Shown here piece by piece: positions 26,401 to 35,526 of a stretch of 64,000 nt of DNA. This DNA is from Aliikangiella maris. GTDB taxonomy: Bacteria > Pseudomonadota > Gammaproteobacteria > Enterobacterales > Kangiellaceae. The position numbers and the translations under genes were made by a program. Location: positions 161,431-225,430 of the forward strand of contig NZ_JBFDAH010000008.1 of assembly GCF_040719265.1 (NCBI RefSeq), in the 5' to 3' direction. A model generated the notes under the pieces. The model was not told the origin of the DNA and searched no databases. It saw only the letters and a program-made list of their open reading frames with translations. Positions within the stretch are counted from its first letter, which is position 1. Each line of letters begins with the position of its first letter.

Positions 26401-28146
26401 CGATGGACCAGCAACACAGTCATCAAAACGAAAGCTGCCAATATAGGTTGACCAGGAACTGGTGTTATTGTTGGTCGCTTTATAATATTCAGTGGTATAC
26501 CACATGGTACAATCATCTACCGGATCGACGCTTAAGCTGGAATAGTCACCCCAGCGTTCGCTGCCTGATTGTGCGCCTTCTCCTTCTTTTAATGAGTCTT
26601 CAGGCACGGATAACACGTTAGCGGTGTCTGTCGCATAACGACCTGAAAAACGAATAGAAGGGTTTAAGTTAGGCCCCGATACACTATAGGCAACACCAAT
26701 ATTGCCAACGGCATCCATGGCCGCACTTCCCATCCAGCGTGAATTACCATCATTCAGGTTATAGGTACCTTGATTGGCGATCGACACATCTTCACTGGTT
26801 GCATCAATATTCATTTCATACCAGCGAACTCCGGCAATCGTATTACTGCTGGATGAACCTACAACCGTGTGATTACCCACTAGCTTATGCTGTTCGCCAT
26901 AAAGGTTACGATAAGCCAGTCTAAACATCATGCGTTGGCCAATGGCGTCGAGCCGCTGTGAATTAGGCTGTCTGATACAGTTTCGATTAAATTCACAAAC
27001 CCCGCCATTGTAAGGCGCAACATTGAGGGTTTGTTGGAGCTTGAACACCGAACGCTCGGGGTCAGCCCAGTTAGCATCAAAAGTCCAAACATCGATAGTG
27101 TTGGCGTCACCACCAGCAGAAACAAAATATTGCGGCATGGTGTCCGGCGGTAGATAAAGCCCATCTATATCCGCTGGCATGGGGGTAAAGGCATCGGGTG
27201 TTTGATTTTCTAAATCAAACTTGATTTGACGAGCTGTTTCACCCAGTAGCATTTTATCGCGTTCATAAACGACGACGGCGGCGCCGGTGTATTTATCACC
27301 TGTAAATTGATTTATCCCTGCATAATAGCCATCGTGCCATACGCCATAGTGAGGATAATCATTAAATTTGGTGGTGCTCCACAAAAAGTCGTATAAATAA
27401 TATGCGCCGGTTGGATCGGGAGTTTGCGAAATGGCAATACACTGGTGGTTATCGGTAAACGATTCGTTAAAGGCAAACTGACTGATTAACCAGCGATCGG
27501 CTTGACTATCATAAAGTACAATAGGATCGCCCTGATTGTTGGTTTCACAGATGCCACCAAACCCTTCCCAGATACTGTTAATCGCAACAGGTGCTAGCAA
27601 CTGATTACCTGATTTGTCCCAAATGGCGATGGCGGTATTGACCATTTGGACAATATGATTGGGGCCAACATCGGCATTGGTATCGGGAGGCACCGAACCT
27701 TGGACGTTATCCATACCGTTAAATCCAACCCCAACGACCGGAGTAAATTTACCGGGCTGCATGGGATAGGCTTTAGATTGCAGTACGCTATCTTGCTTGA
27801 ATTTTTTATTTTGCTGAATATGTCGAGCGGCAAAAGGGTGGTTTTTATTAGGCACCTCACGAATAAAATCCCGGCCAGGTACTTTTTCACCTGATTGCTG
27901 CATCTTGTTAATACGTGCCTTGGTAAGTTTGGGTAAAGGATTGCTGATTTGTGAAACTGGGCGGCTTAATCGAGGTTTGGCGGTAGTAATTTTAGCATCA
28001 TTGAGTACCAAAGGTGGCTGCGATTGTGCATTGTCTTCCGTTGCCTGGGTTGTAAAGCCCGTTATTGCTAATAAGCCAGTGAGGCAGATTAAGTTGAATA
28101 ATTTAAACTTTATTTTCATTTCACCAAAATACATAATTTTCTTCAT
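23470..28146 (-). CDS. Large multidomain exported protein with GlyGly-CTERM-like tail
   Basis: 1558 residues from ATG 28146 (AAGGT upstream); ATG 28119 is an alternative. Signal peptide (residues about 10-36). Domains in order: an N-terminal propeller-like region beginning near PPDTNADVGPNH; a carboxypeptidase-regulatory-like domain (ITGVITNSETNEPIPGVEV); a second such region; a MAM/jelly-roll-like segment (from GFEAGVPPLDWTVED); a further regulatory-like domain (VQGNVIDANTGEALNDV); an NHL-type propeller region; a Calx-beta domain (VKFEVATAEATEEQEASF). The C-terminus is GSGSVSYILILLMLLGV with a basic residue, like GlyGly-CTERM substrates of rhombosortase. It is probably a surface or secreted protein; no protease triad is seen. 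Confidence 0.7.
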   Translation of the reverse strand: MKKIMYFGEMKIKFKLFNLICLTGLLAITGFTTQATEDNAQSQPPLVLNDAKITTAKPRLSRPVSQISNPLPKLTKARINKMQQSGEKVPGRDFIREVPNKNHPFAARHIQQNKKFKQDSVLQSKAYPMQPGKFTPVVGVGFNGMDNVQGSVPPDTNADVGPNHIVQMVNTAIAIWDKSGNQLLAPVAINSIWEGFGGICETNNQGDPIVLYDSQADRWLISQFAFNESFTDNHQCIAISQTPDPTGAYYLYDFLWSTTKFNDYPHYGVWHDGYYAGINQFTGDKYTGAAVVVYERDKMLLGETARQIKFDLENQTPDAFTPMPADIDGLYLPPDTMPQYFVSAGGDANTIDVWTFDANWADPERSVFKLQQTLNVAPYNGGVCEFNRNCIRQPNSQRLDAIGQRMMFRLAYRNLYGEQHKLVGNHTVVGSSSSNTIAGVRWYEMNIDATSEDVSIANQGTYNLNDGNSRWMGSAAMDAVGNIGVAYSVSGPNLNPSIRFSGRYATDTANVLSVPEDSLKEGEGAQSGSERWGDYSSLSVDPVDDCTMWYTTEYYKATNNNTSSWSTYIGSFRFDDCVAGPSGRITGVITNSETNEPIPGVEVSSGNFRVYSNEDGEYRLVLPVDTGYPVKFYKYGWVNGQIASIDIAEDDVLNRDIQLTPATPIKVSGTVRDGSGLNTPLYSEIIVDIPGGSVSTFTDPITGQYEINLYGGNLLKMHTKVHTQGYQDESRDIDPVTTQTANFALTIFESCIAAGYKVSGLIEGFEAGVPPLDWTVEDKAGSGSIWQSTANTRGNLIGTSGHAAIADSDLAGQDVNTDTSLISPVISVASMPSTQIEFDTLYRALGDEFDFDIKVDGGNWVNLLKIKGDGLPEHVTLDLAPSISGASSFQLRWHYYRANWNWWALVDNVKITGSQCNPATGSFVQGNVIDANTGEALNDVLITNGQSKTISRATQDDDSVGDGYFRLFLENGASQNVNFTFAQYVVKQVAANQISLASPVALDAGKIEIASAPSAFEVPLDTIREDSLTIKNVGNVATNVEYLVTAVPTNKKMPSEIHGPYHPSTRHFGPKALKQLTTKKIRYSADFNSLNIATSAVDYIRHFDIQLTYPYGIAINQSNGNFWIGDVKAGGAAKDIAHQFNSDGVATQNTIDTTSISGDFAADMTFNNRTGKLWQVEVGRENCIHELNPESFSVTGNKICPEFGTSQRGLAYDPVSDTYYAGSWNDSVIHQFTADGTILRSVNVQLKVGGLAINPMTGSLFVLLNDEEPSKDVVVLDTNTDELTPITSFDMPKDIDLDGDKVPDDSLGDLKQGGIAIDCNGTLWFPSRELGVVVGVSSGEVGICAWAGVPWLILSNGYSEAIDASAEKSIDLAFNTTELELGTYKAQLNTITNTPYGNSTTLITLNVIEPQKGKVKFEVATAEATEEQEASFTINRVDGSDSAISINYKTVDGTAKAGTDYTAVEGQLNWADFDTEPKTIKVPLLTVHQNKSFTIKLFSDSPEQEVLLTDNSEITITIKDQPKGSGSVSYILILLMLLGVVGARSANQSSAFKPSLTK

Positions 28147-28355
28147 GCCAAACGACCTTAATATTATCTGCTCGGCTTGTGCTGTTGCTCTACAACCCAA
28201 GTCTTATTAATTGTTAGTGTTATTATTATTGGTTTAAATGCGCTTTGACCCACGAGTTTAACACTGCAAAGGGGATAAAAGAGCGGCAAAATTCACGATC
28301 TTTAAACTCGACTAGTACTTTTGTTAAGAACTTGGAATTATATCAAAAATATCTA

Positions 28356-28952
28356 TCACTCGGGATTCTTAAATAACCACTGACTGACACTACTGATACC
28401 AAATATCAGGCCCCAAAATAAACTACTGACCAAAAAGAATACTAACGGATGACTAATCGTAATTGGGGTTAAATAAGAGGCACCCCAATAAGTGAGTGGA
28501 CCAGTGATAGCACCTAACATCAACGCAAGTGCTAACTTACTTTCTAGCCAAGTAAAACAGCGCTCAAATGTGATTGCAAACCAGCACCATAAAATAACAA
28601 GCCAGTCGGGTATTGGCAAACTAAGCAGATGTTGGCCCGATGAGTTCGGCGTCTCAGCTAATAATGACACTTCGGATAAATCAAACCGGATAATGGCTAA
28701 TTGGGTTAATAAAGAATCAAATAGAATCCCAAGGGTAATTAGCGATATCTGTGAGACGAATCGGGTAGCTGTTAAATAACCGGCGCGATAGTCAGTACTT
28801 AGCAGCAATATCATGAGTAAGGCACCCAGCCAAAACCATTGGCTGTGGCTACCCAGAATAATCAGCCACCAGCCGCCTTGAAAGATCAACATGGCGAGCC
28901 AAAGTGGTGGGTGCTGAACCAATCCTGGGGCTGTTAAAAGTTTCAAAGACAT
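28356..28952 (-). CDS. DUF2878 family membrane protein
   Basis: 198 residues, mostly hydrophobic with about six membrane segments. LGILFDSLLT and LGAITGPLTYWGA fit DUF2878, a family found beside cyclopropane-fatty-acid-synthase-like genes. It is the last gene of the eight-gene lipid operon, 81 bp after cfa. Role unknown, presumably linked to membrane lipid modification under photo-oxidative stress. Confidence 0.75.
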   Translation of the reverse strand: MSLKLLTAPGLVQHPPLWLAMLIFQGGWWLIILGSHSQWFWLGALLMILLLSTDYRAGYLTATRFVSQISLITLGILFDSLLTQLAIIRFDLSEVSLLAETPNSSGQHLLSLPIPDWLVILWCWFAITFERCFTWLESKLALALMLGAITGPLTYWGASYLTPITISHPLVFFLVSSLFWGLIFGISSVSQWLFKNPE

Positions 28953-29033
28953 GAGCCTGCTTAAGTCGCTTTAATTGATCAGTTGATATCATTGACTTGA
29001 GCAATTAAATTGCCCTGATGACTATAGATTTGA

Positions 29034-30368
29034 CTATAGATTTGACTTTACACCTGACTCAAGCGGTGGTCTTGCCAAAGGTTTAACTGCATGTAATTGC
29101 ACATTACTGATAACACGTTCTCTGAATCCCCCCTCACAGTAACACAAGTAAAATTCCCATAGTCGAATGAAAGAATCATCGAATCCCAGCGCTTTGACCT
29201 GAGCGATATTCTCAAAAAACTGCTCACGCCATTTTTGCAGTGTTAACGCATAACTTAAACCAATATCGAAGAGTTGGTGGACTCGCATATCGGTAACACT
29301 CTGAATACATTGATTCATAACCTGAACTGAAGGAATGCAACTGCCGGGAAAAACATAGCGTTTAATATAGTCAATTGTGTCTTTGGAACGATCGAACTTT
29401 TGATCCAAAATGGTGATCGCCTGAATTAACATTTGGCCATCAGGCTTGAGTAGTTGATTACATTTTTCAAAAAAAGTCGCAAAATAATGATGACCAACGG
29501 CTTCAATCATTTCTATTGAAACCAGTTTGTCGAACTGGCCAGTTAGTTCTCGATAATCTTGTTTGAGTAAAGTGATTTTATCGGTCAGTCCGTGCGATTG
29601 GATTAGCGCCCGGGTATATTGATACTGTTCTTCAGAGATAGTTGTAGTTGTTACCTTGCAACCATAGTTTTTAGCTGCAAAAACAGCAAAACCTCCCCAG
29701 CCTGTACCAATTTCTACAATATGGTCGGCGGCACTCAGATTTAATTGTTGAGCAATGCGCTGTAATTTATTGTGTGAGGCCTGTGCCATTGTTTCATCTG
29801 GGTGAGTGAAAATACCAGATGAATACATCATGCTGGGATCTAAAAACAATTTAAAAAAGTCATTACCTAAATCATAATGGGCAACAATATTTTTTTTGCT
29901 ACCGCTTAAGGTATTTTTGTTAAGCCAATGAAACAGGCGCTTTAAAGGCGCACTCAAATGAGCCAGTCCGCCATCTACATTGTCAATAACTGATTGATTC
30001 AGGGCAAATAGTTGAATGAGACGGGTAAGATTTTTTGAACGCCAAAAGCCATTAATATAAGCTTCTCCTGCGCCAAGGCTACCGCCAAATGCAATAAATT
30101 GGTAAAACTGTGGATCGCAGATTTCTAAGTCAGCTTTAATGATTTCATCTTTATTGGCTGGTTGGTCTACAACATTATTGTTACGATGTTGTTTGCCGAT
30201 AAAAAAGTGAGTTTCATCTCCATCAGTCAGTGTCAGTTGTCCAAACTCAATATGGCGCAACTTTTTTAGTATTTGTTGCTTTAGCTGGCGAGAAACAAAA
30301 TCGCTGTTAATTGCCGGCTTTTTGGCCAGCTGGGACACATAATTTTTAATAGAGACAACAGAGTTCAT
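29034..30368 (-). CDS. cfa: Cyclopropane-fatty-acyl-phospholipid synthase family methyltransferase
   Basis: 444 residues. The SAM-binding motif VEIGTGWGGFAVFAA (about residues 215-230) and SMMYSSGIF, GCKVTTTTISEEQ and EMIEAVGHHYF match the Cfa/CmaS family. It methylates double bonds of membrane phospholipid acyl chains using SAM. In Rhodobacter sphaeroides the ChrR-regulated homologue acts on unsaturated acyl chains towards methylated and furan fatty acids; that role is plausible here because the ChrR pair, a desaturase and an FAD enzyme are neighbours. It starts 9 bp after the DUF1365 gene. Confidence 0.88.
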   Translation of the reverse strand: MNSVVSIKNYVSQLAKKPAINSDFVSRQLKQQILKKLRHIEFGQLTLTDGDETHFFIGKQHRNNNVVDQPANKDEIIKADLEICDPQFYQFIAFGGSLGAGEAYINGFWRSKNLTRLIQLFALNQSVIDNVDGGLAHLSAPLKRLFHWLNKNTLSGSKKNIVAHYDLGNDFFKLFLDPSMMYSSGIFTHPDETMAQASHNKLQRIAQQLNLSAADHIVEIGTGWGGFAVFAAKNYGCKVTTTTISEEQYQYTRALIQSHGLTDKITLLKQDYRELTGQFDKLVSIEMIEAVGHHYFATFFEKCNQLLKPDGQMLIQAITILDQKFDRSKDTIDYIKRYVFPGSCIPSVQVMNQCIQSVTDMRVHQLFDIGLSYALTLQKWREQFFENIAQVKALGFDDSFIRLWEFYLCYCEGGFRERVISNVQLHAVKPLARPPLESGVKSNL

Positions 30369-30377
30369 AATCGTTCC

Positions 30378-31151
30378 TTAGTGGGAAATTTTTTTAGGCG
30401 ATTTGTTTTCATAAAATGGTGTTTTCTTGAGCCACAATTTTAGTGCTTGCCAATAAATGCCTGTAATAACTTTTACGGTCATTGGTGGAAAATGGAGCAG
30501 TATCTTTGCCATATTTTTTTGTGTCATTGGTTGCTGTTTTAAAGCAAGTGTTGCATCAAAGACTTTTTTATCATCACTAAAGTTTTGCATGACAACCGAC
30601 AAACGTTCAGCCGGTTGAGAAAAACGCCATTCATATCGAATATCCATAGGCATAAATGGCGATACATGAAAAGTTTTATGAAACTGCTCATTTAAAAAAC
30701 GTACATTACGTTGCATTAGTGAACCGTCTCGATTATCCATGACATAACGATAGCGCTCATTCCAGGGAGTGTTATTAACCTCAGAAATAATAAAGTCAAC
30801 CTTGTCTGGTTCGTGTTGATTAAAACAGTAATAAAACGTTACCGGATTAAAACAATAACCCCAGTAGCGTAAATGCGTAAGCATTCTGATTGAACCGTTG
30901 AAATCAATCGCATATCGCTCGCGAATTTCGTTGGTAATGGCATCGCGAATTGAACCTTGGTGATGAAAGTAATCTGCGGTTTTAAATTGACCCAGGTTAA
31001 ACTTGTCTTTTGACCAAAACCAAAAGGGTTTAAATAAGTTGTCTAACTCATCGATATCAATATACAGCATGAAAATTTTATACTGAAATTCATGCTGACT
31101 GGGTAAAAAGCGTCTATGCTGCAGGTGACCAGAGTAAATTTTGCTGTTCAT
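30378..31151 (-). CDS. DUF1365 family protein
   Basis: 257 residues from ATG 31151 (AGGA eight bases upstream); the gene overlaps the FAD oxidoreductase by 38 bp. The opening KIYSGHLQHRRFLPSQHEFQY, and later RMLTHLRYWGYCFNPVTFYYCF and EVNNTPWNERYRY, are DUF1365 hallmarks. The family always travels with FAD oxidoreductase and Cfa-like genes in ChrR-type regulons. The biochemical role is not known. Confidence 0.88.
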   Translation of the reverse strand: MNSKIYSGHLQHRRFLPSQHEFQYKIFMLYIDIDELDNLFKPFWFWSKDKFNLGQFKTADYFHHQGSIRDAITNEIRERYAIDFNGSIRMLTHLRYWGYCFNPVTFYYCFNQHEPDKVDFIISEVNNTPWNERYRYVMDNRDGSLMQRNVRFLNEQFHKTFHVSPFMPMDIRYEWRFSQPAERLSVVMQNFSDDKKVFDATLALKQQPMTQKNMAKILLHFPPMTVKVITGIYWQALKLWLKKTPFYENKSPKKISH

Positions 31152-32397
31152 TGCCAATATCCTGATTATATTTTTTGATTGCGTTTAATGCACTGACCAC
31201 GCCATCTTCGTGAAACCCATATCGCCAGTAGGCACCACAATAGTAAGTATTTAAGTGGCCATTGATTAGCGGCTGATTTTTTTGTGCTTTGATACCATCT
31301 AAAGTAAATAGTGGATGGCTGTAATTAATTTCCTTAAGAATTTTTGACTCATCAATTTCATCGGTCGGATTTAAAGTCACACAAAAAGTATGCTGACTTT
31401 TAAGTGACTGTAAAATATTCATATTATAAGTAATCATAACCGGACAATCTGTATTTTTTGTCAAATGATAGTTCCATGCAGCCCAGGCTTTTTTACGGAC
31501 GGGTAAAATACTGTCATCATAATGTATGATCGCTTTATTATTGGTATAAGGTATGGCGGAGAGTGTACGTATTTCTTCTGGGGAAGGATTTTCCAGCATT
31601 GCCAGCGCCTGATTACTATGACAAGCTAAAAAAACATAATCAAACGACTCTTCCTCACAACCTCGGGCCTTAATAAAAACCTTATTGTTTTGTCGCCGGA
31701 TATTTTGTACTTTACACGACAAGCGAATTTTATCTTTAAATGGCTCGGTTAATGGCTTGGTATATTCGGCTGAACCATTTTTAATCACATACCATTGTGG
31801 TCTGTTAGCGATTTGCAACATACCGTGATTATTAAAAAATCGCACAAAAAACTGGGCAGGAAAATCCAGCATAGTGTTATGTCCGGTAGACCAGATTGCC
31901 GCGCCCATTGGAACAATATACTGGTGAATAAACGATTGGGAATAACGGTTCTCGGCTAAATATTCGCCCAATGTTTGCTCAAAATTATCTTTTTCTAATA
32001 TGGACAAAGATTCTTTGTTGAAACGTAAAATGTCAAATACCATTCGGTAAAATGAAGGTTTAAAAAAGTTACGACGCTGGGTAAATAATTGATCAAAACT
32101 AGAACCATTATAAACTAATCCCGTTTTTTCACATTGCACACTAAAGCTCATCGTACTTTCCTGATAAGCAACGCCCAACTCATTAATCAAGTTTAAAAAA
32201 TTGGGATAAGTCTGTTGATTAAATACAATAAACCCTGAGTCGACATTTTGCTGCTCACCATGCAGATTTAACTGATGTGTGTGAGTATGCCCGCCAATAT
32301 AATCATTCGCTTCAAAAAGCGTAATATCATGTTCTTTGTGTAAATGATAAGCAACAGTGTTACCTGCGATGCCACTTCCTACGATTGCGATTTTCAT
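31114..32397 (-). CDS. FAD-dependent amine-oxidase-like oxidoreductase
   Basis: 427 residues. The N-terminal Rossmann motif GSGIAGNTVAYHL with FEANDYIGGHTHT binds FAD. The protein matches the COG2907 group (predicted NAD/FAD-binding proteins) rather than true amine oxidases. It likely oxidises or desaturates modified acyl chains with the neighbouring Cfa and DUF1365 proteins; that is inference from constant gene neighbourhood. Its start overlaps the SDR stop by four bases (ATGA), implying coupled translation. Confidence 0.85.
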   Translation of the reverse strand: MKIAIVGSGIAGNTVAYHLHKEHDITLFEANDYIGGHTHTHQLNLHGEQQNVDSGFIVFNQQTYPNFLNLINELGVAYQESTMSFSVQCEKTGLVYNGSSFDQLFTQRRNFFKPSFYRMVFDILRFNKESLSILEKDNFEQTLGEYLAENRYSQSFIHQYIVPMGAAIWSTGHNTMLDFPAQFFVRFFNNHGMLQIANRPQWYVIKNGSAEYTKPLTEPFKDKIRLSCKVQNIRRQNNKVFIKARGCEEESFDYVFLACHSNQALAMLENPSPEEIRTLSAIPYTNNKAIIHYDDSILPVRKKAWAAWNYHLTKNTDCPVMITYNMNILQSLKSQHTFCVTLNPTDEIDESKILKEINYSHPLFTLDGIKAQKNQPLINGHLNTYYCGAYWRYGFHEDGVVSALNAIKKYNQDIGNEQQNLLWSPAA

Positions 32398-33157
32398 GAT
32401 TGAGATACGGTTCCTTTAAGTAAAGTCGAACTAAAACTAGCCGGCAGCATTGAAATCAATTTTAAAAGTAATGTAAACCGTTTGGGAAAATGAATTTCAA
32501 CTTTTTTACGGCACAGTTGCTGAAAAATAATTTTAGCCGATTGCTCTGCGCTAATTCGGGCGGGCATTGGAAAATCATTTTTATCGGTTAGTGGTGTTTT
32601 CACAAAACCTGGACAAATCCAGCTAACCGCAATATTTTGCGCGGCCAGTTCAATGTAAAGCCCTTGAAATAAATTACGAATCGCGGCTTTACTGGCCGAA
32701 TAAGCTTGCCCTTTGGGTAAGCCCTGCCAAGCGACGCTGCTGCTCATGCCTACCAAATACGGATCGGGTGATTGACGCAGAATTGGCAGACAAGCTTCAA
32801 TACCTTTTACTACTGATAAGTAATTGGTTGTCATCATTCGCTCAAATATTACGGAATCAAAATTTTGTATATCCACATATTCTGCGTTACCTGCGTTTAA
32901 AATAGCGCAATCCAGTCCACCCCAATGACTTTCAATTTGCTCAACAATTTTTTGATTAGTCGATAACGCGGTTAAATCACGGGTAATATTAGTGCATTAG
33001 TATGATGTTTAAAGTGCTCATTTAAACGTTGTTCATTTCTAGCGCTCAAGGCAACTTTGGCATTATTGTTGAGCAATAGATGAGCCAGCGCCAATCCAAT
33101 TCCGCTGGATGCGCCTGTGAGCCATATGCGTTTATCAGTAAAATTATATTTCATCAT
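32394..33157 (-). pseudogene. Short-chain dehydrogenase/reductase with a -1 frame break
   Basis: ATG 33157 opens KYNFTDKRIWLTGASSGIGL (TGxxxGIG cofactor motif) and then stops at NALILPVI. One missing base near 32979 would give LPVDLTALSTN and continue through the catalytic Ser and YSASKAAIRN (Tyr, Lys present) to SQS at 32394. All SDR catalytic parts are thus present in two frames. ATGA overlaps on both sides (with the NTF2-like and FAD genes) argue that the gene was recently functional, or that this is a sequence error. Expected role: NAD(P)-dependent oxidation/reduction in lipid modification. Confidence 0.75.
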
Positions 33158-33567
33158 AATTGCTTTTTTAACCAACGAACTACTCTGCCAATCATAGGCA
33201 GTTTTTCGTAAAACATTAAACCTGCGTCGAAATAATCTCGATGAAAAGTGATTTTTCCATCTGCATATCGACAATAAGTGATACCGGGCACTTCAAATAA
33301 CTCATTTTTATTTAATTTAGGATGCTGCAAACGCATGGTCCACTGAATAAAAAAGCTGTCTTGATTAATCTGATAACGGTCAAAAACAAACTCAATAGTT
33401 TGTACATTTTTGTATAAACGAGCAAAATAATTTTTCAGATTATCGATTCCTTCAACTCGATGGAAAGGATCGACAAAACAAATATTGTCAGCGTAGACGG
33501 TATCGAGTTGAGTAACATTCTCGGCATCCAGTTGCTGATACAGTGATTTAAATCGTTCAATCATCAT
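33154..33567 (-). CDS. NTF2/SnoaL-like protein
   Basis: 137 residues forming one NTF2-like alpha+beta cone: FKSLYQQLDAENVTQLDTVY at the start, then VDPFHRVEGIDNLKNYF, and ITFHRDYFDAG near the end. Found in ChrR-linked lipid operons between the desaturase and SDR genes. It could be a small enzyme or ligand-binding partner; no catalytic set is certain. Its TGA overlaps the SDR start (ATGATGA). Confidence 0.75.
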   Translation of the reverse strand: MMIERFKSLYQQLDAENVTQLDTVYADNICFVDPFHRVEGIDNLKNYFARLYKNVQTIEFVFDRYQINQDSFFIQWTMRLQHPKLNKNELFEVPGITYCRYADGKITFHRDYFDAGLMFYEKLPMIGRVVRWLKKQL

Positions 33568-33580
33568 ACATGATTACTCA

Positions 33581-34633
33581 TTAATGGTCTTTTGATAATT
33601 GTTGCTTGATTCGCTCGGGCAAAGGTTTTAACTCCCAAACCAATCCCAATTTGTTCATTATTTTTAGCAGGTAATAAGTAATATCTATTTCCCACCAATA
33701 AAATCCTTGTCGGGCTGTCCCACTAAAATAATGATGATTATTATGCCAACCTTCACCAAGTGTAATAAGCGCCAGCCAAAAATTATTGCGACTGTTATCG
33801 GGCGTTTCGAAACGTCGTTTGCCAAATCGATGTGCCAGTGAATTAATCGTGTAAGTTGCATGGTACAAGCACAATGTTGATACAAAAAATCCCCACACAA
33901 CTAATTGCAAACCATTTGTGTCAAGTGAAGGGGCATAGACTGCGAGTATTTCACCAGTTAAAAACAAACCGATAATTAATATCAGTGGTGCAAACATATC
34001 AAATCGATCGAGCCACTGTAGCTCACGATATTTAGTAAAGTCTTTGATTCGCTGGGTTTGCGTTGGTAAATTTTCATCGGCTAAAAACCAGAACATATGG
34101 CTCCACCAAAAGCCTTTGTGTTCTGGCGAATGGGGGTCGGCGGTTGTATCAGAATGGCGATGGTGTTCTCGGTGATGAGATGCCCACCAAAGCGGGCCGC
34201 GTTGTGCTGATGTTGCACCAATGAAAGCAAATATAAACTGTATTGTTCGGCTGGTTTTAAAGTTGCGGTGGGAAAAATAGCGATGATAAAAGCCTGTAAT
34301 AGCAAACATTCTGAGTACATAAAACGCCACTGCAAACCACAATGCGGTCCAACTGAAACCGACTACAAAAATTAATAAAGGAAAGAGATGAATCAGAATA
34401 AATGGAACAATGCGCAGCCAGTTGATTGTTTGCATACCCTGGTTGGGTATTAACCCTTGTTTGGCTATTGCCAATGCAGCGTCATTATTTGATGCGACTT
34501 GAGAGGCTGTTTTAGATCCAACTTGCGATTGATTCGATAATCGATTCGCAGCAGAGGATGGAGGCAGGCTGTTATTGTCAAACCAGCTAAAAATTGCCTG
34601 AATTTTTGAATTGCGCAGTGGCTCGCTGTTCAT
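33581..34633 (-). CDS. Membrane acyl-CoA / acyl-lipid desaturase
   Basis: 350 residues. Three histidine boxes of the stearoyl-CoA-desaturase class are intact: HRYFSH, HREHHRHSD and WHNNHH. Four membrane segments surround them (for example residues 75-110 and 215-260). The N-terminal ~60 residues are a low-complexity polar extension. It introduces a cis double bond, probably at the delta-9 position, which would supply the substrate for the Cfa-like enzyme downstream. Gap to the DUF3833 gene is 6 bp. Confidence 0.87.
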   Translation of the reverse strand: MNSEPLRNSKIQAIFSWFDNNSLPPSSAANRLSNQSQVGSKTASQVASNNDAALAIAKQGLIPNQGMQTINWLRIVPFILIHLFPLLIFVVGFSWTALWFAVAFYVLRMFAITGFYHRYFSHRNFKTSRTIQFIFAFIGATSAQRGPLWWASHHREHHRHSDTTADPHSPEHKGFWWSHMFWFLADENLPTQTQRIKDFTKYRELQWLDRFDMFAPLILIIGLFLTGEILAVYAPSLDTNGLQLVVWGFFVSTLCLYHATYTINSLAHRFGKRRFETPDNSRNNFWLALITLGEGWHNNHHYFSGTARQGFYWWEIDITYYLLKIMNKLGLVWELKPLPERIKQQLSKDH

Positions 34634-34639
34634 TGATTA

Positions 34640-35218
34640 TTATCTTTGAGTAAACTTACAATAATTTACGTTTGGGGTTTGCTTCTGGATCACAATATCG
34701 ATACTGCCAACCTCAAAACCCCACTTAGTCATTTGCGTACTTCCCATCACTGTATTGGCATCAACCCGGTGTAGCCAGTCATCCATGGCAATGGTCAGGG
34801 TTGAATCATCGAGCGGAATATTGAGCGCATAAGTTAAATGCAGCGAGTCACCTATCTCGATACCGGTTGCCCGGCCTTCAACATCACCTGCACGGCCAAT
34901 CCACTGATTGCCTTGTTGAATAAATTGCCAAACACGCGTTTGTTGTTCGCCATCATCAAACTGAAAAATTTCATCTAAAATGAGTGTATCGTTTTGTCGA
35001 TAAGCCGTTATTGATGCAATAAATTTTCGATTAACCCAGTCATCGCGTTTTCTCACCAGTCCCCAGGCGCATAATTGTCCGTCGAAGAATTCAGTAAAAT
35101 TAAAGGCAGGCTGACGAGTCGCATAATCCTGATAATTTGATGAGCAAGACATCAAAAATATGCTGCCAGCAAGTAACAAAGCCTTCTTAAAACAAACCGT
35201 TAACAAATAATGTGACAT
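34640..35218 (-). CDS. DUF3833 lipoprotein
   Basis: 192 residues with a lipobox (FLMSC, about Cys25). The mature part contains FFDGQLCAWGLVRKRDDWVNR, a DUF3833 signature, and an antiparallel beta-barrel-like pattern with GRATGIEIGDSLHL. First gene of the eight-gene lipid operon. Members accompany desaturase/Cfa/ChrR clusters; function unknown, perhaps lipid binding in the periplasm. Confidence 0.8.
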   Translation of the reverse strand: MSHYLLTVCFKKALLLAGSIFLMSCSSNYQDYATRQPAFNFTEFFDGQLCAWGLVRKRDDWVNRKFIASITAYRQNDTLILDEIFQFDDGEQQTRVWQFIQQGNQWIGRAGDVEGRATGIEIGDSLHLTYALNIPLDDSTLTIAMDDWLHRVDANTVMGSTQMTKWGFEVGSIDIVIQKQTPNVNYCKFTQR

Positions 35219-35526
35219 ATATTGATCCGCTAAGCCTAGTCATTAAATAATAGGAAAGATTTCGTTTGATTTACTGACTTTTACGGTTTGGTGATGTCAT
35301 TAGATCAGCTTATTTCCGAAACCAGCAGGTTTTAAACATCGCAACATGCCTGCATGTGATCCAATTTAAAATCTCTGCGTATAACATTTTGCAGGTTCTA
35401 AACTTTTGGGCTCCGGCATTTTCGGGGCCCGATATTACCGAATTTAGTACAGGGCAAAACGAGTGACTCAATTGCCCAAGAAATTGATACTTTATACTTA
35501 CTTAATCAACGCGAGATAGCTTAACC
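35219..35526. other. Divergent promoter region, lipid operon / DUF4397 gene
   Basis: 308 bp between divergent genes. On the plus strand TGATCC occurs at 35223-35228 and again at about 35351-35356, the latter 17 bp before TATAAC. TGATCC is the -35 element known for ChrR-linked ECF sigma factors. The matching orientation is towards the DUF4397 gene; no convincing copy faces the lipid operon. Confidence 0.35.
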
